From positions 1 to 22,423 of the forward strand of contig CANCCJ010000037.1 in the NCBI GenBank assembly GCA_947374535.1: a stretch of 22,423 nucleotides of DNA. Reading direction: 5' to 3'. The translations under genes were made by a program, and so were the position numbers. Shown one piece after another: positions 1 through 12,762 of this stretch (position 1 is the first letter of the stretch; every line of letters begins with the position of its first letter). The stretch is from Comamonadaceae bacterium (GTDB lineage: Bacteria > Pseudomonadota > Gammaproteobacteria > Burkholderiales > Burkholderiaceae). The notes below the pieces were generated by a model that had not been told where the DNA came from, searched no databases, and saw only the letters and a list, made by a program, of their open reading frames with translations.

Positions 1-564
1 GCACGTTTGTCACCCGTGGGCGAAGGTTTGCAGGTGATGGTGTATTCACCCGACCAGCCCGATTTGTTTGCACGCATTTGCGGCTACTTTGACCAAGCGG
101 GTTTCAACATTTGGGATGCCAAGGTGCACACCGCCACCAACGGCTATGCGCTCGACACCTTCCAAGTGGTGAGCAGTCATTTCGAAGAGCACTACCGCAA
201 CCTCATCAAGATGGTGGAAACCGGTTTGACCGAAACCATCAACGATGCCAAACCACTGCCTACCGTCGGCAAAGGCCGCGTGTCGCGCCGCGTCAAGAGC
301 TTCCCCATTGCGCCACGGGTGACCTTGCAGCCCGACGAACGCGCCCAAAAATGGTTGTTGAGCATCTCGGCCAGCGACCGTGTCGGCTTGCTCTACAGCG
401 TGGCGCGCGTGTTGGCTAACCACAAGGTGAACTTGTTGCTGGCCAAAATCAGCACTTTGGGCGAGCGCGTGGAAGACACCTTTTTGATTGATGGTGCGGC
501 TTTGCAGCAAAACAAAGCGCAGTTGGAGATTGAGACAGAGTTGCTAGCCGTTTTGCAGGCTTAA
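1..564 (+). CDS. glnD: Bifunctional uridylyltransferase/uridylyl-removing enzyme GlnD, C-terminal part (5' end outside window)
   Basis: The reading frame is open from base 1, so this is the end of a longer gene. The visible ~187 residues are two tandem ACT domains: one begins at VMVYSPDQPDLFARI and the second at WLLSISASDRVGLLYSVA, ending in the typical EDTFLIDG strand. This pair is the C-terminal glutamine-sensing region of GlnD, which uridylylates or deuridylylates the PII proteins and so sets nitrogen assimilation. The nucleotidyltransferase and HD domains should lie to the left of the window. The gene converges on def and ends just before a stem-loop. A stand-alone ACT-domain protein is the alternative, but the two-ACT tail and its sequence fit GlnD well. 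Confidence 0.88.
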   Translation, partial: ARLSPVGEGLQVMVYSPDQPDLFARICGYFDQAGFNIWDAKVHTATNGYALDTFQVVSSHFEEHYRNLIKMVETGLTETINDAKPLPTVGKGRVSRRVKSFPIAPRVTLQPDERAQKWLLSISASDRVGLLYSVARVLANHKVNLLLAKISTLGERVEDTFLIDGAALQQNKAQLEIETELLAVLQA

Positions 565-568
565 ATCA

Positions 569-596
569 AACGGGGCCTTGATAGCCCCGTTCTTTT
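569..596. terminator. Probable bidirectional Rho-independent terminator between glnD and def
   Basis: An 8-bp perfect stem (AACGGGGC at 569-576 with GCCCCGTT at 584-591) encloses a 7-nt loop. A T-rich run (TCTTTT) follows on the plus strand. On the minus strand the flank reads TTTGATTTAA, also T-rich. It begins 5 nt after the glnD stop and ends 2 nt before the def stop, so it can serve both convergent transcripts. Confidence 0.8.
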
Positions 597-597
597 A

Positions 598-1134
598 TCA
601 ATCGTCTGCGTCATCCAAGCCCGGAAACAGCACATCGGTATAGCCAAAGCGCGTGAAATCGCGCACACGCATGGGGTACAGCACACCGATCAGGTGGTCA
701 CACTCGTGCTGCACCACTCGCGCATGAAAGCCCTCGACCGTGCGGTCAATCGGTTGGCCTTCTTCGTCAAAGCCCTGATACCGCAAACGCTTGAAACGCG
801 GGACCACGCCGCGCAAGCCTGGCACAGATAGGCACCCTTCCCAACCTTCTTCCTCCTCGTCACCGAGGGGCGTCAGCACGGGGTTCACGAGCACGGTGTA
901 AGGCACCACCGGTGCATCGGGGTAGCGAGGATTAAGCTCGCCCGAGCCAAACACCACCACTTGCAAGTCCACCCCAATTTGCGGTGCGGCCAAGCCAGCG
1001 CCGTTCGCGGCGAGCATGGTGTCGTTGAGGTCTATAAGCAGCGCGTGTAGCTCGGGCGTGTTGAAAGCCTTCACAGGTTGGGCTACGCGCAGCAGGCGCT
1101 CGTCGCCCATTTTCAAGATTTCGCGAACAGCCAT
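598..1134 (-). CDS. def: Peptide deformylase
   Basis: This 178-residue protein removes the N-formyl group from new proteins in the cytoplasm. All three family motifs are present: [10 protein letters not shown] at residues 45-54, EGCLS at 99-103 (Cys101 is a metal ligand) and HECDH at 143-147 (two His metal ligands and the catalytic Glu). Length is normal for the family. The ATG start at 1134 lies 9 nt after the ligA stop, so def is the last gene of the leftward smc-zipA-ligA-def operon. Burkholderiales often have a second def copy next to fmt; this one belongs to the ligA cluster, and nothing in the sequence shows which copy is the main one. Confidence 0.95.
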   Translation of the reverse strand: MAVREILKMGDERLLRVAQPVKAFNTPELHALLIDLNDTMLAANGAGLAAPQIGVDLQVVVFGSGELNPRYPDAPVVPYTVLVNPVLTPLGDEEEEGWEGCLSVPGLRGVVPRFKRLRYQGFDEEGQPIDRTVEGFHARVVQHECDHLIGVLYPMRVRDFTRFGYTDVLFPGLDDADD

Positions 1135-1143
1135 GTCGTATCC

Positions 1144-4610
<3,467 letters not shown>

Positions 4611-4625
4611 GTACTTATTCTGATA

Positions 4626-7600
4626 TCAAGCGGCGTCAGCCATAGATACGGCGGACTCCATGTCCACGGCCACGATGCGAGAAACGCCTTGTTCTTGCAT
4701 GGTCACACCAATGAGTTGTTCGGCCATTTCCATGGCGATCTTGTTGTGCGAGATGAAAAGGAATTGGGTTTCTTTGGACATGCTCGACACCAACTTGGCA
4801 TAGCGCTCGGTGTTGGCATCGTCCAGTGGCGCATCCACCTCATCGAGCAAACAAAACGGTGCGGGGTTGAGCTGGAAAATCGCAAACACCAACGCAATCG
4901 CGGTCAGGGCTTTTTCGCCGCCCGACAGCAAGTGAATGGTTTGGTTTTTCTTGCCCGGTGGCTGGGCCAGCACTTGCACGCCGGCGTCCAAGATTTCGTC
5001 GCCTGTCATGACCAAGCGCGCATTGCCGCCACCAAAGAGCTCGGGGAACATGCGGCCAAAGTGCTCGTTGACGATTTTGAAGGTGCCGCCCAAGAGCTCA
5101 CGGGTTTCGCCGTCGATCTTGCGAATGGCGTCTTCCAACGTGTTCATGGCGTCGGTCAAGTCTTTGGTCTGTGCGTCCAAGAACAGCTTGCGTTCGCTGG
5201 CACTGGCCAGTTCTTCCAAAGCAGCCAAGTTCACAGCGCCCAAAGCGGCGATCTCGCGGTGCAAGCGATCAATCTCGCCTTGCAAACCACCCAAGCGCAC
5301 GTTGTTGGCAAGGATAGAGGCAGACACGGCTTCGAGGTCAGCCTCGGCGTCGGTCAGCAGTTGGGTGTATTGCTCTAGCCCCAAACGCGCGGCTTGCTCT
5401 TTGAGCTGGAAGTCGGTGATGCGTTGGCGCAAAGGCTCTAGCTCACGTTCTAGCTGCAAGCGGCGTTCGTCGCTGGCACGCAGTTTGGTAGTGAGGTCGT
5501 CGTACTCGCTGCGCTTGGCACCCAAGGCGGTTTCGCGTTCCATCTTGATGTTCAGGGCGTTTTGCAAGCCAGCTTGTGCAGCGGCATCGGTGAGACGCGT
5601 GAGGTCTTCTTGCACACGCGCTTCTTCGGCCGCCACCGAGGCGGCTTGTTGGGTGGCGGTGTCGATGATGCGTTTGAGTTCTGCTTCGCGCGTGGCCAAG
5701 CTGCGCTGGGCAAATTGCGCTTCTTGGGCTTGGCGCTCCAGGCTGCGTTGTTGCTCGCGGCTGTCGTTCAAGCGGCGCTCGGCGTTGATGACGGCTTCGT
5801 CTAGCTGAGCATGGCGCTCTTGGCTGTCGGCCAATTGCATATCCAGCTCTTCAAAGCGGGCTTCTGCGGTGGCGCGGCGTTCTTGCAAGTCGGCCAATTG
5901 GGCTTCGACCTCAGACAAGTCCCCACTGATTTGTTCGCTGCGTGCGCGGGTTTGCTCGGCCAATTGGCTCAGGCGCAAGGTTTCGACTTGCAACTCATGT
6001 GCGGCGGCTTGTGCTGCGGTGGCTTCGGTGCGGATGCTCACCAAACGTTGCGACGATTCGCTGTACGCAGCCTCGGCCCGCACCAAGGTGTTGCGAGCCT
6101 CATCGGCGATGAAAGCTTGGGCCTTGCTGCTCTTGTCGAGGTTTTCGATTTCTTGGGCACGGGCCAACAAGCCGGACTGCGCGTTGTCTTGTGCGTAAAA
6201 GCTCACGCTGTGGGCACTGATGGCGTGACCACTGGGCACATAAATGACTTGACCGGCTTGCAAGCTGCTGCGCTTGGCCAAGGCTTCGTCAAGATTCGGT
6301 GCTGTGAAGCAGCCGTTGAGCCAGTCGGTCAGTAGTGCCTTTTGGCCTGCGTCGTTGAGGCGCAACAGGTCTGACAGGCGAGGTAAGCTGCCTTGTGATT
6401 CAGGGGCTGAGGCACTTGGGGCTGTGTAGAAGGCTAGCTTGGCAGGCGGCGCATCGGTTTGGAAGGCGCGCACGATGTCCAAGCGAGACACTTCGAGCGA
6501 GGCCATACGTTCGCGCAAAGCGGCTTCCAACGCGTTTTCCCAACCCGCATCGATGTGGATGCGGCTCCACAAAGCTTGCAAACCGTCCAAGCCGTGCTTG
6601 GCCAGCCAAGGCTTGAGCTTGTCGTCGGTCTGAACTTTCTCTTGCAGGGCTTTGAGGGCTTCCAAACGTGCCGAGATATCGGCTTGTTTGGCTTGCTCGG
6701 TGTTTACCGCTTGCTGGGCGTTACGACGTGCTTCGTCGAGCACGGGCACATTGGCTTGCAGCTCTTCCAGTTGTGCGGCGGTGACTTCTGCCTGGTTTTG
6801 TGCGTCTTGCAACTGTTCTTTGAGGTTGTTCAGGCGCACTTCATCGGGGGCAGCCAAGGCGTTTTTGTCGGCGCTTAGGCGCTCAAGCCGCGCGTTGAGG
6901 CTGCGACTTTGCTCTTCGATGTTGCGCTGGTCAGCGGCCAGCACCTGAATTTGCTGCTGCACTTGGGCCACGCTGCCGCGCTGCTCGTTGCTGCGTTGTT
7001 GGGCGACGCGCAGGGCTTCTTCCAACTCGGGCAGTTGCATGGCCTGCTCTTCCACTTGCGCGGCGAGCATGACGGCTTTTTCTTCGCCATCCATGGCCAT
7101 GGAGGCCAAGTTTTCAATCTCTTGGTGCGCGGTTTCGGACTGTGACGCCCAATGCGTAGTTTGTTCTTTGATTTGAATCAGGCGGGCTTCGGCGCGTTGG
7201 CGGCCTTCCACCACAAAGCGGATTTCGGCCTCTAAGCGGCCCACTTCGGCACTGGCTTCGTAAAGCGCGCCTTGGGCTTGGTTGACTTGATCGCCCGCCG
7301 CGTAATGGGCTTGGCGTACGGTCTCTAAATCGGCTTCGATGTGGCGCAAGTCGGCAATGCGCGACTCGAGGTCGTTCACGGCTTTGTCCGCTTGGGTTTT
7401 GATGCCCACTTGATCGGCTTCAGCCTCAGCGCGGCGCAAGAACCACAGCTGGTGTTGCTTCAGGGTCACATCGGCTTGCAGGCCGTGGTAGCGCTGGGCC
7501 ACTTCGGCTTGTTTTTCGAGCTTCTCTAAATTGGCGTTCAACTCGCGCAAGATGTCTTCCACGCGGGTCAAGTTTTCCCGGGTGTCGCTCAGGCGGTTCT

Positions 7601-8141
7601 CGGTTTCGCGGCGGCGTTCTTTGTATTTGGAAACACCGGCCGCTTCTTCCAAGAACAAGCGCAGTTCTTCAGGCTTGGATTCAATGATGCGGCTGATGGT
7701 GCCTTGGCCAATGATGGCGTAGGCGCGTGGCCCCAAGCCGGTGCCCAAGAACACGTCTTGCACGTCACGGCGACGCACGGGTTGGTTGTTGATGTAGTAG
7801 CTTGAGCCCCCATCACGCGTCAGCACACGCTTGACCGCGATTTCTGGAAACTGGCTCCACTGGCCGCCCGCACGGTGGTCGGCGTTGTCAAACACCAGCT
7901 CCACGCTGGAGCGGCTGGCGGCTTTGCGGGTGGTGGTGCCGTTGAAAATCACATCTTGCATGGACTCGCCACGCAACTCGGACGCTTTGGACTCGCCCAG
8001 CACCCAGCGCACGGCGTCCATGATGTTGGATTTGCCGCAGCCGTTGGGGCCTACCACGCCGACCAACTGGCCGGGCAGCAAGAAATTGGTGGGTTCCGCA
8101 AAGGACTTGAAACCCGATAACTTGATTGAATTCAGACGCAC
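4626..8141 (-). CDS. smc: Chromosome partition protein SMC
   Basis: This 1171-residue ATPase organises and segregates the chromosome. The N-terminal head has Walker A GPNGCGKS (residues 31-38). Two long coiled-coil arms full of Glu/Gln/Ala/Leu heptads flank a hinge in the middle (about residues 500-640). The C-terminal head has the signature LSGGE (1072-1076) and Walker B FCLLDEVDAPLDD (Asp1100). The start codon is GTG at 8141, supported by AGAGAGG placed 7 nt upstream and by the standard N-terminus MRLNSIKLSGFKSF. The gene lies 28 nt after the Hpt-like gene and heads the zipA-ligA-def part of the operon. Confidence 0.97.
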   Translation of the reverse strand: MRLNSIKLSGFKSFAEPTNFLLPGQLVGVVGPNGCGKSNIMDAVRWVLGESKASELRGESMQDVIFNGTTTRKAASRSSVELVFDNADHRAGGQWSQFPEIAVKRVLTRDGGSSYYINNQPVRRRDVQDVFLGTGLGPRAYAIIGQGTISRIIESKPEELRLFLEEAAGVSKYKERRRETENRLSDTRENLTRVEDILRELNANLEKLEKQAEVAQRYHGLQADVTLKQHQLWFLRRAEAEADQVGIKTQADKAVNDLESRIADLRHIEADLETVRQAHYAAGDQVNQAQGALYEASAEVGRLEAEIRFVVEGRQRAEARLIQIKEQTTHWASQSETAHQEIENLASMAMDGEEKAVMLAAQVEEQAMQLPELEEALRVAQQRSNEQRGSVAQVQQQIQVLAADQRNIEEQSRSLNARLERLSADKNALAAPDEVRLNNLKEQLQDAQNQAEVTAAQLEELQANVPVLDEARRNAQQAVNTEQAKQADISARLEALKALQEKVQTDDKLKPWLAKHGLDGLQALWSRIHIDAGWENALEAALRERMASLEVSRLDIVRAFQTDAPPAKLAFYTAPSASAPESQGSLPRLSDLLRLNDAGQKALLTDWLNGCFTAPNLDEALAKRSSLQAGQVIYVPSGHAISAHSVSFYAQDNAQSGLLARAQEIENLDKSSKAQAFIADEARNTLVRAEAAYSESSQRLVSIRTEATAAQAAAHELQVETLRLSQLAEQTRARSEQISGDLSEVEAQLADLQERRATAEARFEELDMQLADSQERHAQLDEAVINAERRLNDSREQQRSLERQAQEAQFAQRSLATREAELKRIIDTATQQAASVAAEEARVQEDLTRLTDAAAQAGLQNALNIKMERETALGAKRSEYDDLTTKLRASDERRLQLERELEPLRQRITDFQLKEQAARLGLEQYTQLLTDAEADLEAVSASILANNVRLGGLQGEIDRLHREIAALGAVNLAALEELASASERKLFLDAQTKDLTDAMNTLEDAIRKIDGETRELLGGTFKIVNEHFGRMFPELFGGGNARLVMTGDEILDAGVQVLAQPPGKKNQTIHLLSGGEKALTAIALVFAIFQLNPAPFCLLDEVDAPLDDANTERYAKLVSSMSKETQFLFISHNKIAMEMAEQLIGVTMQEQGVSRIVAVDMESAVSMADAA

Positions 8142-8169
8142 TGAAAAGCCTCTCTAGACACAGCCTGAA

Positions 8170-8535
8170 TCATAAAGGCGCGAGCCAAGTTCTTACCTCG
8201 GCCAGCAACAGGTTCAAATTGGGTACTAATGCAGTAAATTTAGGGATAACCTCATCCAGCGGCTGCTCACGGCTCGATTGGTACAGATCGGTCATCGCTT
8301 GAGACAAGGGCTCTGCGGCAAATAAAGGCATAAATCCTTTCAGAGCATGCAGCGCGTACTCGACTTTCAAGGCATCTTCAGCAGCCAGTCCGGCTTGAAT
8401 ATTCGCCATTTCTTGTGCCAAACTTTGTTCAAATGTGACCACTAATTCGCGCAATTGGCCCGGCTGAACAGCGAACTCTTGGGCGCGGGTGAGGTCAAGC
8501 ATGGGGGGCGTAGGCATAGGGTTCAGGTTGATCAC
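8170..8535 (-). CDS. Small Hpt-domain (histidine phosphotransfer) protein, orphan
   Basis: This small, all-helical protein of 121 residues contains ALHALKGFMPLFAAEPLSQ, which matches the Hpt core HxLKG with His63 as the candidate phospho-acceptor. The residues after LKG (FMPLF) replace the usual small SAxxLG stretch, so the match is imperfect. Hpt proteins relay phosphate between sensor kinases and response regulators; no kinase or regulator is visible nearby, so a partner cannot be named. The listed start is GTG at 8535; ATG codons at residues 7 and 12 are also possible, and none has a clear Shine-Dalgarno. The gene is in line with smc (28 nt) and divergent from dapC. Confidence 0.6.
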   Translation of the reverse strand: MINLNPMPTPPMLDLTRAQEFAVQPGQLRELVVTFEQSLAQEMANIQAGLAAEDALKVEYALHALKGFMPLFAAEPLSQAMTDLYQSSREQPLDEVIPKFTALVPNLNLLLAEVRTWLAPL

Positions 8536-8551
8536 AGAGCGCGGGGATAAT
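8522..8551 (+). promoter_or_regulatory. Candidate dapC promoter in the 23-nt divergent gap
   Basis: A good -10 hexamer, GATAAT, lies at 8546-8551, with a poor -35 (TTCAGG, 8522-8527, 18-nt spacer). The expected transcription start would fall almost on the dapC ATG at 8559, which would make the mRNA leaderless; no Shine-Dalgarno is visible. The overlapping ATAATA reads TATTAT on the other strand, just upstream of the Hpt-like start, so the same AT core may fire both ways. Promoter identity is inferred from hexamers only. Confidence 0.35.
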
Positions 8552-8558
8552 AGCAGTC

Positions 8559-9794
8559 ATGAATCCCCTTCTTTCGAGTCTGCAGCCCTATCCTTTTGAG
8601 CGGCTGAAACAACTTTTCTCCACCGTCACACCCAACCCCGCGTATGCGCCCATCAGCCTAGGCATAGGTGAGCCACGCCATGCCACGCCGCAGTTGGTGC
8701 TAGACGCTTTGGCCAAAGCCACTGCTCAATTGGCCGCCTACCCCGCCACCGCTGGTTTGCCTGCCTTGCGCCAGTCTTGTGTGAACTGGATACAGCGCCG
8801 CTATGGTTTGAAGCTCGACGCGGCCACGCAAGTGCTGCCGGTGAATGGTTCACGCGAGGCCTTGTTTGCCTTTGCCCAAACAGTCATTGACCCCACGCAA
8901 ACCGATGCAAGCGGGAACCGCCAAGAGGCGGTGGTCGTTTGCCCCAACCCGTTTTATCAAATCTACGAAGGCGCCGCGCTGTTGGCCGGTGCCCAAACCT
9001 ATTACGCGCCCAGCGACCCTGCGTTGAACTTCAACGTCAATTGGGACAGCGTGCCTGCCGACGTGTGGGCCAAAACCCAGCTGCTGTTTGTCTGCTCCCC
9101 TGGCAACCCCACAGGGGCGGTGATGCCCATGCGCGACTGGGAAAAGCTGTTTGCTTTGAGCGACCAATACGGCTTTGTGATTGCCAGCGACGAGTGCTAC
9201 AGCGAAATTTATTTCCGCGAAGAAGCGCCCTTGGGTGGCCTTGAAGCCTCAGCCAAGCTCGGCCGCACCGACTTTAAAAATCTGGTGGCCTTCACCAGCT
9301 TGTCTAAGCGCAGCAATGTGCCGGGCATGCGCAGCGGTTTTGTGGCGGGCGACGCCAACATCCTGAAACAGTTCTTGCTCTACCGCACCTACCATGGCTC
9401 TGCCATGAGTGGCATGGTGCAAGCGGCCAGCATCGCCGCTTGGGACGACGAAGCTCATGTGGTGGCCAACCGTGAGCAATACCGCCACAAATTTGCGGCC
9501 GTAACGCCACTGCTTGAAGCGGTGATGGATGTGCGCTTGCCCGACGCTGGTTTTTACCTGTGGGCGGCGGTGCCCGGTGGTGACGACGTGGCCTTCGCCC
9601 GCGACTTGCTGGCTCAATACAATGTGACGGTGCTGCCGGGCAGCTACTTGGCGCGTGAAGGTCACGGCCTTGGCGATACCAAGGGCTTCAACCCCGGTGC
9701 CGGTCGAATTCGCATGGCCTTGGTGGCCGAAACCGCCGAGTGCTTAGAAGCTGCGCAACGCATCGTGGCGTTCATCCAAAAAAACCATTCTTAA
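8559..9794 (+). CDS. dapC: Succinyldiaminopimelate transaminase
   Basis: This 411-residue protein is a class I/II PLP aminotransferase that converts N-succinyl-2-amino-6-ketopimelate to N-succinyl-LL-diaminopimelate in lysine and cell-wall synthesis. It shows SLGIGEP near residue 30, the substrate-cofactor segment [17 protein letters not shown], and the PLP-binding lysine in SLSKRS (Lys250). Its place just ahead of dapD and dapE separates it from other aspartate-aminotransferase-like enzymes. The ATG at 8559 is chosen because the protein begins with the usual family N-terminus (LQPYPFERL); there is no recognisable ribosome binding site before it. Confidence 0.93.
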   Translation: MNPLLSSLQPYPFERLKQLFSTVTPNPAYAPISLGIGEPRHATPQLVLDALAKATAQLAAYPATAGLPALRQSCVNWIQRRYGLKLDAATQVLPVNGSREALFAFAQTVIDPTQTDASGNRQEAVVVCPNPFYQIYEGAALLAGAQTYYAPSDPALNFNVNWDSVPADVWAKTQLLFVCSPGNPTGAVMPMRDWEKLFALSDQYGFVIASDECYSEIYFREEAPLGGLEASAKLGRTDFKNLVAFTSLSKRSNVPGMRSGFVAGDANILKQFLLYRTYHGSAMSGMVQAASIAAWDDEAHVVANREQYRHKFAAVTPLLEAVMDVRLPDAGFYLWAAVPGGDDVAFARDLLAQYNVTVLPGSYLAREGHGLGDTKGFNPGAGRIRMALVAETAECLEAAQRIVAFIQKNHS

Positions 9795-9820
9795 TTTATT
9801 TCAACGTAGAGAAGACAACC

Positions 9821-10657
9821 ATGACTCAACACCAACTCCAACACGTCATCGACAACGCTTGGGACAACCGCGCCAACATCAGCGCGACCGACGCATCCAA
9901 AGAAGTGCGCGATGCCGTGAACCACGTCATCGCCGAATTGAACGCTGGCCGTTTGCGCGTGGCAACCCGTGAAGGCGTGGGCCAATGGACGGTTCACCAA
10001 TGGTTGAAGAAAGCCGTGTTGTTGTCTTTCCGTTTGAACGACAACCGCGTCATGAAATCTGGCGACTTGGCCTTCTACGACAAAGTGGACACCAAGTTTG
10101 CACACCTGAGCGAAGAAGAAATGAAAGCCGCTGGCGTGCGCGTGGTGCCTCCAGCTGTGGCGCGTCGCGGTAGCTTCATCGCCTCGGGGGCCATCTTGAT
10201 GCCCTCTTACGTGAACATCGGCGCCTATGTGGACAGCGGCACCATGGTTGACACATGGGCTACCGTGGGTTCATGCGCACAAATCGGCAAGAACGTGCAC
10301 TTGTCTGGCGGCGTGGGCATTGGCGGCGTGTTGGAGCCTTTGCAAGCCAACCCCACCATCATTGAAGACAACTGCTTCATCGGCGCTCGCTCTGAAGTGG
10401 TGGAAGGCGTCATCATCGAAGAAAACTCCGTGCTTGGCATGGGCGTGTTCATCGGTCAATCGACCCCCATCTTCGACCGCGCGACAGGCGAAATCAGCTA
10501 CGGCCGCGTAGCTTCTGGCTCTGTGGTAGTCGCAGGCAACATTCCTAAAGTCGCAGCCAACGGCGCGCCTTACAGCATGTACGCCGCCATCGTGGTCAAG
10601 CGCGTGGACGCACAAACCCGCTCGAAGACCAGCATCAACGACTTGTTGCGCGACTGA
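9821..10657 (+). CDS. dapD: 2,3,4,5-tetrahydropyridine-2,6-dicarboxylate N-succinyltransferase
   Basis: This 278-residue protein transfers succinyl from succinyl-CoA to tetrahydrodipicolinate, the committed step of the succinylase lysine pathway. An N-terminal helical domain is followed by a left-handed beta-helix of hexapeptide repeats ([20 protein letters not shown] onward, to about residue 240). The ATG at 9821 is preferred over longer in-frame extensions into dapC because AGAGAAG lies 7 nt upstream and the resulting length matches the family. The gap to dapC is 26 nt. The hexapeptide family predicts a trimer. Confidence 0.96.
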   Translation: MTQHQLQHVIDNAWDNRANISATDASKEVRDAVNHVIAELNAGRLRVATREGVGQWTVHQWLKKAVLLSFRLNDNRVMKSGDLAFYDKVDTKFAHLSEEEMKAAGVRVVPPAVARRGSFIASGAILMPSYVNIGAYVDSGTMVDTWATVGSCAQIGKNVHLSGGVGIGGVLEPLQANPTIIEDNCFIGARSEVVEGVIIEENSVLGMGVFIGQSTPIFDRATGEISYGRVASGSVVVAGNIPKVAANGAPYSMYAAIVVKRVDAQTRSKTSINDLLRD

Positions 10658-10678
10658 TCTTTTAAAAAGCACATTTCG

Positions 10679-11857
10679 ATGTCTCGCACACTCCAGCTCA
10701 CCGAGCAACTCATCTCGCGCCCTTCGGTCACACCCGAGGACACGGGCTGTTTGGACATCATCACCGCACGGCTAAAGCCGCTCGGTTTTGAGTGTGAGCG
10801 CATCGACAGTGGGCCAGACACATTTCGCGTGAGCAACCTGTGGGCAGTCAAACGCAGCACACACGCCCACGCCAAAACACTGGTGTTTGCAGGCCACACC
10901 GATGTGGTGCCCACCGGTCCCATCGATCAATGGACCAGCGACCCTTTCACCCCCACCCACCGCGACGGCAAGTTATTTGGCCGCGGTGCCAGCGACATGA
11001 AAGCGTCGTTGGCGGCCATGGTGGTGGCGTGTGAAGAATTTGCGCAAGCCTGCAAAGACCCATCGATCAACATCGCCTTCTTGCTCACCAGCGATGAAGA
11101 AGGCCCCGCTCTAGACGGCACCGTCAAAGTGTGCGAAGCCCTCACAGCCCGTGGCGAAAAACTCGACTGGTGCATCGTGGGCGAACCCACCTCGGTTGAG
11201 CGTACCGGCGACATGATTAAAAACGGCCGACGCGGCACCATGAGCGGCAAGCTCACCGTCAAAGGCGTGCAAGGCCACATTGCTTACCCACAGCTCGCCA
11301 AGAATCCCATCCACTTGTTCGCCCCCGCATTGGCCGATTTGGTGGCCATTGAGTGGGACAAAGGCAACGACTTTTTCCCGCCCACCAGCTGGCAAGTCAG
11401 CAACATCCATTCAGGCACGGGCGCGAGCAACGTCATTCCGGGGGAATGCGTGGTGGACTTCAACTTCCGCTTTTGCACCGAATCCACGCCTGAGCAATTG
11501 CAACAACGCCTCACTGCGGTGCTGCAAAAACACAGTCTAGATTTCGATCTGAAGTGGACGATCGGCGGCCTACCCTTCCTCACCACGCCCGGTGATTTGG
11601 TAGGCGCTGTACAACGCGCCATTCGCGATGAAACCGGCCTTGACACCGAGCTGTCCACCACTGGCGGCACCAGCGATGGTCGCTTCATCGCGCAAGTCTG
11701 CCCGCAAGTCATTGAGCTCGGCCCACCCAATGCCACCATCCACAAAATCAACGAGTGTGTGGCCGTGGCTGATCTGGATCCCCTGAAAAACATTTACCGC
11801 CGTGTGCTGGAACAGCTGCACGGCTTGGCGTCACAGGCCAACACGTCCGCACAATGA
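10679..11857 (+). CDS. dapE: Succinyl-diaminopimelate desuccinylase
   Basis: This 392-residue M20 zinc peptidase family enzyme removes succinate to give LL-diaminopimelate. Metal and catalytic motifs are visible: GHTDVVP (His73, Asp75), GRGASDMK (Asp106, bridging), [11 protein letters not shown] (Glu140 catalytic, Glu141 ligand), and VGEPTS. The C-terminal GGTSDGRF is the dimer-contributed substrate region. The start is 21 nt after dapD, with only a weak AAAAAG upstream. Its last codon overlaps prmB by ATGA, implying translational coupling. Confidence 0.96.
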   Translation: MSRTLQLTEQLISRPSVTPEDTGCLDIITARLKPLGFECERIDSGPDTFRVSNLWAVKRSTHAHAKTLVFAGHTDVVPTGPIDQWTSDPFTPTHRDGKLFGRGASDMKASLAAMVVACEEFAQACKDPSINIAFLLTSDEEGPALDGTVKVCEALTARGEKLDWCIVGEPTSVERTGDMIKNGRRGTMSGKLTVKGVQGHIAYPQLAKNPIHLFAPALADLVAIEWDKGNDFFPPTSWQVSNIHSGTGASNVIPGECVVDFNFRFCTESTPEQLQQRLTAVLQKHSLDFDLKWTIGGLPFLTTPGDLVGAVQRAIRDETGLDTELSTTGGTSDGRFIAQVCPQVIELGPPNATIHKINECVAVADLDPLKNIYRRVLEQLHGLASQANTSAQ

Positions 11858-12762
11858 ACCCATCCATGACACTCAGCGCGCTCATTGCACAGAGCGCGCA
11901 GCAGCTTGATGCTGCCCACACCGCAGGCCATTTGAGCTTCGGCCACGGCACGACCAACGCCGCCGATGAAGCCGCGTGGCTGGTGTTGTGGAAGCTGGGT
12001 TTGCCGCTAGACACCGATGTGTCCGACGAAGCGCACAACCAAGAACTGCCCGCCACCCAAGTGGCCAGTGTGCAAGCCTTCATTGAGCACCGCATTGCCA
12101 GCCGCAAGCCTGCGGCTTACCTCACGCAAGAGGCGTGGTTGCAAGGTGTGTCGTTCTATATTGACGAGCGTGCCATCGTGCCGTGCTCACTCATTGCCGA
12201 AGTCTTAGCCGAAGGCAGCATTGACCCTTGGCTCGACCCCAACACCACGCGCGTGCTCGACCTGTGCACGGGCAATGGCAGCTTGGGTATCTTGGCGGCG
12301 CTCGCTTTCCCCGACATCACTGTGCTTGGGCTTGATTTGTCCAAAGATGCTTTGGCAGTGGCCCAAATCAACATCGCACGCCACGGCCTTGAAGGCCGCA
12401 TGACGCTCGCCGAATCGGATGGTTTGAAAAAAGCCGAAGGTGTGTTTGACCTCATCTTGTGCAACCCACCTTATGTGAACGCACACAGCATGTCCGAGTT
12501 GCCCGCCGAATTCAAAGCCGAGCCCGCGCTCGCTTTGGCCGGTGGTGACGACGGCATGGACTTTATTCGCCAAATGCTGCGCGACGCCCCAGCACATATG
12601 AGCGAGCACGCGGTTTTGGTCCTCGAAATTGGCCACGAACGCGATTACTTTGAAGCAGCCTTTCCTAACCTAGATGTCGTGTGGCTATCGACCAGTGCTG
12701 GTGACGACCAGGTCTTACTCCTCACACGCCAGGCGATTGTCGAAGGCGCAAATACAAAATGA
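11854..12762 (+). CDS. prmB: Ribosomal protein L3 N5-glutamine methyltransferase PrmB
   Basis: This 302-residue protein is a SAM-dependent methyltransferase of the HemK/PrmB family, which methylates a glutamine side chain on a translation component. The SAM motif is [10 protein letters not shown] (residues 136-145) and the glutamine-binding signature is NPPY (204-207). The N-terminal helical domain and the run DLCTG rather than DLGTG favour PrmB (target ribosomal protein L3) over PrmC (release factors). It overlaps dapE and yheS by 4 nt on either side, so it is embedded in the dap operon; this links lysine synthesis with ribosome maturation only by position. Confidence 0.9.
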   Translation: MNPSMTLSALIAQSAQQLDAAHTAGHLSFGHGTTNAADEAAWLVLWKLGLPLDTDVSDEAHNQELPATQVASVQAFIEHRIASRKPAAYLTQEAWLQGVSFYIDERAIVPCSLIAEVLAEGSIDPWLDPNTTRVLDLCTGNGSLGILAALAFPDITVLGLDLSKDALAVAQINIARHGLEGRMTLAESDGLKKAEGVFDLILCNPPYVNAHSMSELPAEFKAEPALALAGGDDGMDFIRQMLRDAPAHMSEHAVLVLEIGHERDYFEAAFPNLDVVWLSTSAGDDQVLLLTRQAIVEGANTK

